From positions 1-26,164 of the forward strand of contig CAZMUD010000012.1 in assembly GCA_964569715.1 (NCBI GenBank): a stretch of 26,164 nt of DNA, written 5' to 3'. The stretch is from CAZMUD01 sp964569715. GTDB taxonomy: Bacteria; Chloroflexota; Dehalococcoidia; Dehalococcoidales; UBA2162. The first letter of the stretch is position 1, and every line of letters starts with the position of its first letter. Position numbers and translations under genes: made by a program. Positions 22,643 through 26,164 of the stretch are shown one piece after another. Below the pieces are notes generated by a model. It searched no databases and had not been told where the DNA came from. It was given only the letters and a program-made list of their open reading frames with translations.

Positions 22643-23876
22643 GATACAAAGGTAGATAGATGGTAAAGGTGGTACCTTCTCCCTCCTTACTTTGCACTTC
22701 TATTCTACCCTGATGGCGCTGGATAATTCCATAGGCCACCGCTAGACCCAAGCCTACCCCCTTTACTTCCCCCTTAGTGGTAAAGAAGGGTGTGAACAGC
22801 TTGCGCATATTCTCCTGAGGAATGCCACAACCTGTGTCCTGAACCTCTATCCTGAGCTGACTGTCATCAGCCGAGGTTCTAAGGGTTAGGCTACCTCCTT
22901 CAGGCATTGCCTGAACAGCGTTCAAAATGAGGTTGGTGCAGACCTGCTGAAGCTGGTCAAAATCAGCCATAAGCTGGGGGAGGGAAGTGTCAAGCTCTCT
23001 TATCACCTGGATATTCTGCAACTTGGCTGAATGTACGGCTAGGTCAAGTGCTCGGTTAATGACATCGTTGAGATTAACCTCCTTGAGGGTTGGGGGCGAC
23101 TGTCGGGCAAAGTCCAGAAGACTTTGGATTAGCCTGGTGCTGCGGGTGAGTTCCGACTCCATTTTCGACAGGTAGTCAAGGGCAATCTCTTTGGACATAT
23201 TGTCGCCGGCTATCTTCTTACTCAGCAATTGGGCGTAGACGAGGACGCCAGTCAGAGGATTATTAACCTCGTGAGCAATAGAAGCAGCCATCTGACCTAG
23301 AGAGGTCAGTTTCTCAGCTTGGATTAGCTGTTCCCGGCTTTCTCTTAAACGCTGATCATATTCGCTAAGCTCCTGATAAGCTGTGCTCAATTCAGCACGA
23401 GCCCTCCTTTCCTTTTCAACCCGATTAAGCTGTGTCGCTAACAATAGACTGACGAGAGTAGCAAAGGTAACAAAGAGAAGAGGCCTAAGTAGCGGGTTGG
23501 GATAGGGGGAGAATAGCAAAGCACGTGGCAGCACCACAGCAAGGAAAACCAGTGATGCAATTAGGCTTCCCCATACCCTGAATACTAGAGCAGCATAAAC
23601 TACCGGAATGAAAAATAATGTCCGCTGGAGGTCGTGAACGCCAGTAAAGAAGCTATGACCAAATGGAGAGATGCTAACCAGAGAAGTCTGGTCCACATAG
23701 TAAGAGAGCATACCAAGTACCATCAGAGCCGTAATTATCCAGAAGTGAGGGCTTCGCGCGCCTCTCGTGGTGTCACTCTGTGGCAACCATTCAGCCACTT
23801 TGGCTACAATGCTCGCGTTCCAGCGCTGCAGGATGCTTCCTGCAACGGGTTTGATTGTTGTCGCTTCCTCCACCAA
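22617..23876 (-). CDS. membrane histidine kinase (NtrB/AtoS type)
   Basis: 419-residue kinase paired with the NtrC-type regulator. Residues ~44-150 are a four-to-five-helix membrane domain with GVHDLQRTLFFIP and LPRALLFSPYPNPLLR, shared with the PAS sensor at 18719-19576. A coiled coil follows, then H-box SIAHEVNNPLTG with His202, N-box NLILNAVQAMP, G1 DTGCGIP and G2 GVGLGLAVAYGI. There is no PAS domain. It starts with GTG, AGGAG lying 11 bases upstream. A near-identical copy of its last ~100 bases lies at 24713-24808. The signal is unknown; a membrane-embedded sensor suits a lipid-soluble or membrane redox cue. Confidence 0.93.
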   Translation of the reverse strand: MVEEATTIKPVAGSILQRWNASIVAKVAEWLPQSDTTRGARSPHFWIITALMVLGMLSYYVDQTSLVSISPFGHSFFTGVHDLQRTLFFIPVVYAALVFRVWGSLIASLVFLAVVLPRALLFSPYPNPLLRPLLFVTFATLVSLLLATQLNRVEKERRARAELSTAYQELSEYDQRLRESREQLIQAEKLTSLGQMAASIAHEVNNPLTGVLVYAQLLSKKIAGDNMSKEIALDYLSKMESELTRSTRLIQSLLDFARQSPPTLKEVNLNDVINRALDLAVHSAKLQNIQVIRELDTSLPQLMADFDQLQQVCTNLILNAVQAMPEGGSLTLRTSADDSQLRIEVQDTGCGIPQENMRKLFTPFFTTKGEVKGVGLGLAVAYGIIQRHQGRIEVQSKEGEGTTFTIYLPLYHEEHEEKS

Positions 23877-23978
23877 AGTCTTAGCTCCTAAAAGTCCTTC
23901 TTACCTTCTCCATATTGTAGCAAATAAGGAAATTTCCTTCGGCTATATGCCAGTAATAAGGAGAAGCCTTAACTATAT

Positions 23979-24596
23979 TTAGTCTAAGTGTGGTTTCTTT
24001 TTCTCAGCAAAATGTACTGAGGCATATCGGCACAGTCTTTGACCGCCGGGTAACTGCTTAAGCTTGGCAACCTCATCTTCACCAATAACCGATATCGTTC
24101 CAAATCTATCTTGTATGTCTTGTGCAAAGGCACACGAGCCACATTCATAGTTGTGATCGCAGAGTCGATAAGAGACAGCACCGAGTTCTAACCAAAGATG
24201 TTTTTTACCTAATTTCTTTTCCTCGGCTTCTCCCAGCGCTGCCGATATTAGCTTTTCAAGGTCCTCCACATGGAAAGGCTTAGCTAAATAATCGAGGAGC
24301 CCTAACCTTCCCGCCTTTTCCTGCGTCTCTTTTGAAGGGTATGCAGTAATGATGACGCCTTTGGTTTCGGGTTTAAGCTCTTTGGCTTCTTCGAATACTT
24401 GTAAACCATCAATGCCTGGCAACTTTAAATCAAGGACAATAACACCAAACCCTTCCTTTTTGATTTTCTCTAGAGCTTTTTCTCCGTCTTCTGCGACATC
24501 GACCTCATATCCGTCCTCTACAAGCCAATCTCTTACGCTTTCCCTCACCACAGCCTCGTCTTCTACGAGCAATATTTTTCTTTTCTTAGTTTCCAT
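23979..24596 (-). CDS. receiver protein with one His/Cys cluster motif
   Basis: 205-residue response regulator. The ATG at 24596 has a strong site (GGGAGGAAAAG), so the frame's upstream extension is not used. The receiver (VEDE, Asp56 in VIVLDLKLPGIDG, ITAYPS, LAKPF) is followed by H-x12-C-x5-C-x2-C (His133, Cys146, 152, 155; SYRLCDHNYECGSCAF). This is the same motif as in the protein at 20069-21151 but with His for the first Cys. A second copy begins (GGQRLCRYA, Cys189) but is cut short by the C terminus. There is no DNA-binding domain. It is probably a redox- or metal-responsive signalling partner of the neighbouring kinase. Confidence 0.88.
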   Translation of the reverse strand: METKKRKILLVEDEAVVRESVRDWLVEDGYEVDVAEDGEKALEKIKKEGFGVIVLDLKLPGIDGLQVFEEAKELKPETKGVIITAYPSKETQEKAGRLGLLDYLAKPFHVEDLEKLISAALGEAEEKKLGKKHLWLELGAVSYRLCDHNYECGSCAFAQDIQDRFGTISVIGEDEVAKLKQLPGGQRLCRYASVHFAEKKKPHLD

Positions 24597-24660
24597 CTTT
24601 TCCTCCCGTAAACTCTTTGTGAGGTTTCGTTTTACTACCCATGTGCGCGACCTCATTCCT

Positions 24661-24822
24661 AGATAATGGCCTCATCTTTAGGGCTGAAGCTCTAATCGTT
24701 TTCTTCATGGTGCAAAGGTAGATAGATGGTAAAGGTGGTACTCTCTCCCTCCTTACTTTGCACTTCTATTCTACCCTGATGGCGCTGGATAATTCCATAG
24801 GCCACCGCCAAACCTAGGCATA
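24661..24822 (-). pseudogene. remnant of a duplicated histidine kinase/regulator pair
   Basis: The minus strand reads LGLAVAYGIIQRHQGRI and on to TIYLPLHHEE, then a stop at 24692-24694. This is the last ~40 residues of a kinase almost identical to the one at 22617-23876. It continues as KDEAII then a stop, matching the DDEAIIRES start of a regulator. No upstream kinase part is left: rpoN ends at 24861. It is a truncated second copy of the kinase-regulator junction, not a gene. Confidence 0.8.
24713..24808. repeat. 96-bp direct repeat of 22647-22742
   Basis: Compared base by base with 22647-22742, this stretch has the same length and only two differences (ACCTTCTCC against ACTCTCTCC). Outside it the match falls off quickly. 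Such closeness between a live gene and a dead fragment points to a recent duplication or to gene conversion. Confidence 0.85.
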
Positions 24823-24860
24823 GCAGCCTTTACACTTATCTCGCTCAGTATAAACGATAC

Positions 24861-25973
24861 TCACCTTACCTCCCTACTCCCGATAGGATGCCGTTTTTGT
24901 TGAGCAGCCGGGAACTTAAGTTCTTTCCTCAAGTTGGCTACCGTGCGACGGGAGATTGCCACGCCGAATTTCTCCCAGAGCTTGGTCCGAATTGCCTCGT
25001 CAGAGGAAAACTCGTTATCAGTCTCCAGGAGCTGCTTGAGCAGTTCTTTCTTAAACTCTTTCGGTCTGGGGAAGAAGTGTTTAAGTGGGGTTTCTTGACC
25101 CCAGGGGGTGTCTATACTTTTGCCTCTAATCGCCCGACTTACTGAACTGGGAGCAATTCCAATCTTTTTGGCCAGCTCCTTTTGACTGAAGGGTAAAAGA
25201 GACCTTGAATTACCAGATTCCAGATAGAGGGCTTGCTTGGCAATAATGTTTTGCAGTATTTGACTTATGGTTTCCTTGCGGCTATTAATCAGCTCCAGCT
25301 TCTTGAATAATTGTCTGGCCTCCTTGTCCTCAGCCTCGGTTAGTGCACCAGATGCTTTTAGTTCTTCGAATTTTTCATAATCAATCGAATACCGACCTCG
25401 GGCAGCAGAAGCTGAGAAGTAGCTGATGACAAAGCCCTCCCCATCCTTCTCCACCGAGGCAACCTTGGAATAGTGAATGCCACCTGAAGTGATATTGGAG
25501 GGGTGGTAAAACTCGCTCATAATCGAAAGCTCGTCAATAAGGCTGTTTATCTTCCGAACCTCTGAAACATCTAGGTCACACTCTCGGGCGATTTCTTCAA
25601 GGGGCATCCCTGATTCAGGGAATAAGAAAAACTGTTTAAATTTCGCCAGCCCCAGTTTCTGTACTTGACGAACGATATGCTCCTTGTTCAGCAGAAGGGA
25701 TTCAACATCGAGAGAGCCTTTGTCAGCTACTATTTCTTCTTTAAGTTGATAGAAACTAGAGGAAATATCGGTTCTGGGAAATCTCTGATAGCGGACTAGC
25801 TTTTCTCTCTGGTGGAGCCTCTTGAAAAGGGGACTCTGCTCTATCTTAGCGATGAGCTTATGAAACTCGTCTTCAGGCATTTCCAGCAGGGTAGCCTGTT
25901 CCATGCGGAGGATTTGGCTTAATTCCTGTCGCATCTGCAGGGACTGTGTTTGTTCCATTCGTAATCTGGACAT
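24861..25973 (-). CDS. rpoN: RNA polymerase sigma-54 factor RpoN
   Basis: 370-residue sigma-54. The Gln/Leu-rich activator-interacting region I is at the N terminus (MEQTQSLQMRQELSQILRM). A core-binding middle follows, then the promoter-contacting helix-turn-helix FSQKELAKKIGIAPSSVSRA with RGKSIDTPWG. The RpoN box is recognisable as SRRTVANLRKEL (341-352; consensus ARRTVAKYRE). It is shorter than typical 430-480-residue proteins, mainly because the acidic region II is nearly missing, and it ends ~18 residues after the box. The ATG at 25973 has GAGGTGG before it, eight bases after the hydrogenase-protease stop. It should serve the NtrC-type regulator and the -24/-12 promoter in the same locus. 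Confidence 0.93.
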   Translation of the reverse strand: MSRLRMEQTQSLQMRQELSQILRMEQATLLEMPEDEFHKLIAKIEQSPLFKRLHQREKLVRYQRFPRTDISSSFYQLKEEIVADKGSLDVESLLLNKEHIVRQVQKLGLAKFKQFFLFPESGMPLEEIARECDLDVSEVRKINSLIDELSIMSEFYHPSNITSGGIHYSKVASVEKDGEGFVISYFSASAARGRYSIDYEKFEELKASGALTEAEDKEARQLFKKLELINSRKETISQILQNIIAKQALYLESGNSRSLLPFSQKELAKKIGIAPSSVSRAIRGKSIDTPWGQETPLKHFFPRPKEFKKELLKQLLETDNEFSSDEAIRTKLWEKFGVAISRRTVANLRKELKFPAAQQKRHPIGSREVR

Positions 25974-25981
25974 CTTCCACC

Positions 25982-26164
25982 TCAACGGCAAATCTGAGTT
26001 CTGAGTGATGGGGAACTCGTGTATGTTACTCCCTCATTTAGTGCCTGAATAACTTTTTCCACGCAAACTGGAATGGCACGCTCAACTTCAGGTGTGCACT
26101 TCTCGCTGAAAGAACTAACGTTTTCCACCTCGATGGCAAAGATAATAATTTGCTGGGGCAAAGC
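25982..26164 (-). CDS. hydrogenase maturation protease, C-terminal part (cut by window edge)
   Basis: The last 60 codons of a gene running in from beyond the window. They read LPQQIIIFAIEVENVSSFSE, then TPEVERAIPVCVEKVIQAL. This matches the end of the HycI/HyaD/FrhD endopeptidase family, where a strand ending in GIEP-x-x-(I/V) is followed by SF/FG, then L(S/T)PEV and VP-x-x-V-x-x-(V/I)-x-x-L. These proteases clip the C terminus of the [NiFe]-hydrogenase large subunit after nickel insertion. It is eight bases from rpoN and shares its operon, so a [NiFe] hydrogenase is likely just outside the window. Moderate certainty, because the catalytic N-terminal part is not visible. Confidence 0.65.
   Translation of the reverse strand, partial: ALPQQIIIFAIEVENVSSFSEKCTPEVERAIPVCVEKVIQALNEGVTYTSSPSLRTQICR

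Overview
The window looks like part of the chromosome of a strictly anaerobic bacterium that oxidises or makes acyl-CoA compounds and runs a methyl branch of the Wood-Ljungdahl pathway. GC content appears close to 50%. The mix of acyl-CoA dehydrogenases, family III CoA-transferases, branched-chain amino acid transporters, MetVF and many two-component proteins would suit a sediment Chloroflexota (Dehalococcoidia-like) or a syntroph or acetogen of another phylum. This placement is inferred from gene content only, because no rRNA or other marker gene is present.

Region 1 (1-8018, + strand): the end of one acyl-CoA dehydrogenase, a complete second one and a thiolase, then a decayed MFS transporter on the other strand. 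Next comes a complete LIV-type ABC uptake system (LivH, LivM, LivG, LivF and a substrate-binding lipoprotein). The lipoprotein has its own promoter overlapped by an inverted repeat, and a strong terminator follows it. Together these import and beta-oxidise a branched-chain or other carboxylic substrate.

Region 2 (8112-11105, - strand): a stand-alone RAM-domain protein that is probably leaderless, and a pair of CaiB/BaiF CoA-transferases. One of the pair appears to lack the catalytic aspartate. A small coupled upstream ORF and a promoter precede them.

Region 3 (11231-17482, + strand): a tight operon of a NuoG/HoxU-like Fe-S protein, NuoE, NuoF, MetV, a membrane histidine kinase, MetF and two single-domain response regulators. 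I read it as an NADH-linked methylene-tetrahydrofolate reductase complex with a redox-sensing two-component pathway built into its operon. The kinase carries a RegB-like GGxxNPF motif.

Region 4 (17505-26164, - strand): a dense signalling locus. In transcription order it holds the end of a hydrogenase maturation protease, sigma-54 (RpoN), a decayed kinase/regulator fragment, a receiver protein with a Cys/His cluster motif, a membrane histidine kinase, an NtrC-type sigma-54 activator with its terminator, and a good -24/-12 promoter. That promoter drives a receiver-TPR protein with two Cys-cluster motifs. After it come an unreported 58-residue membrane protein, a membrane PAS protein sharing the kinase's sensor domain, a small PLDc_N-like membrane protein and a cyclic-nucleotide-domain protein. 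The locus looks like a self-contained sigma-54 redox or hydrogen signalling system. The strongest candidates for undescribed biology are the Cys-cluster receivers and the kinase-containing NADH-MetVF operon.
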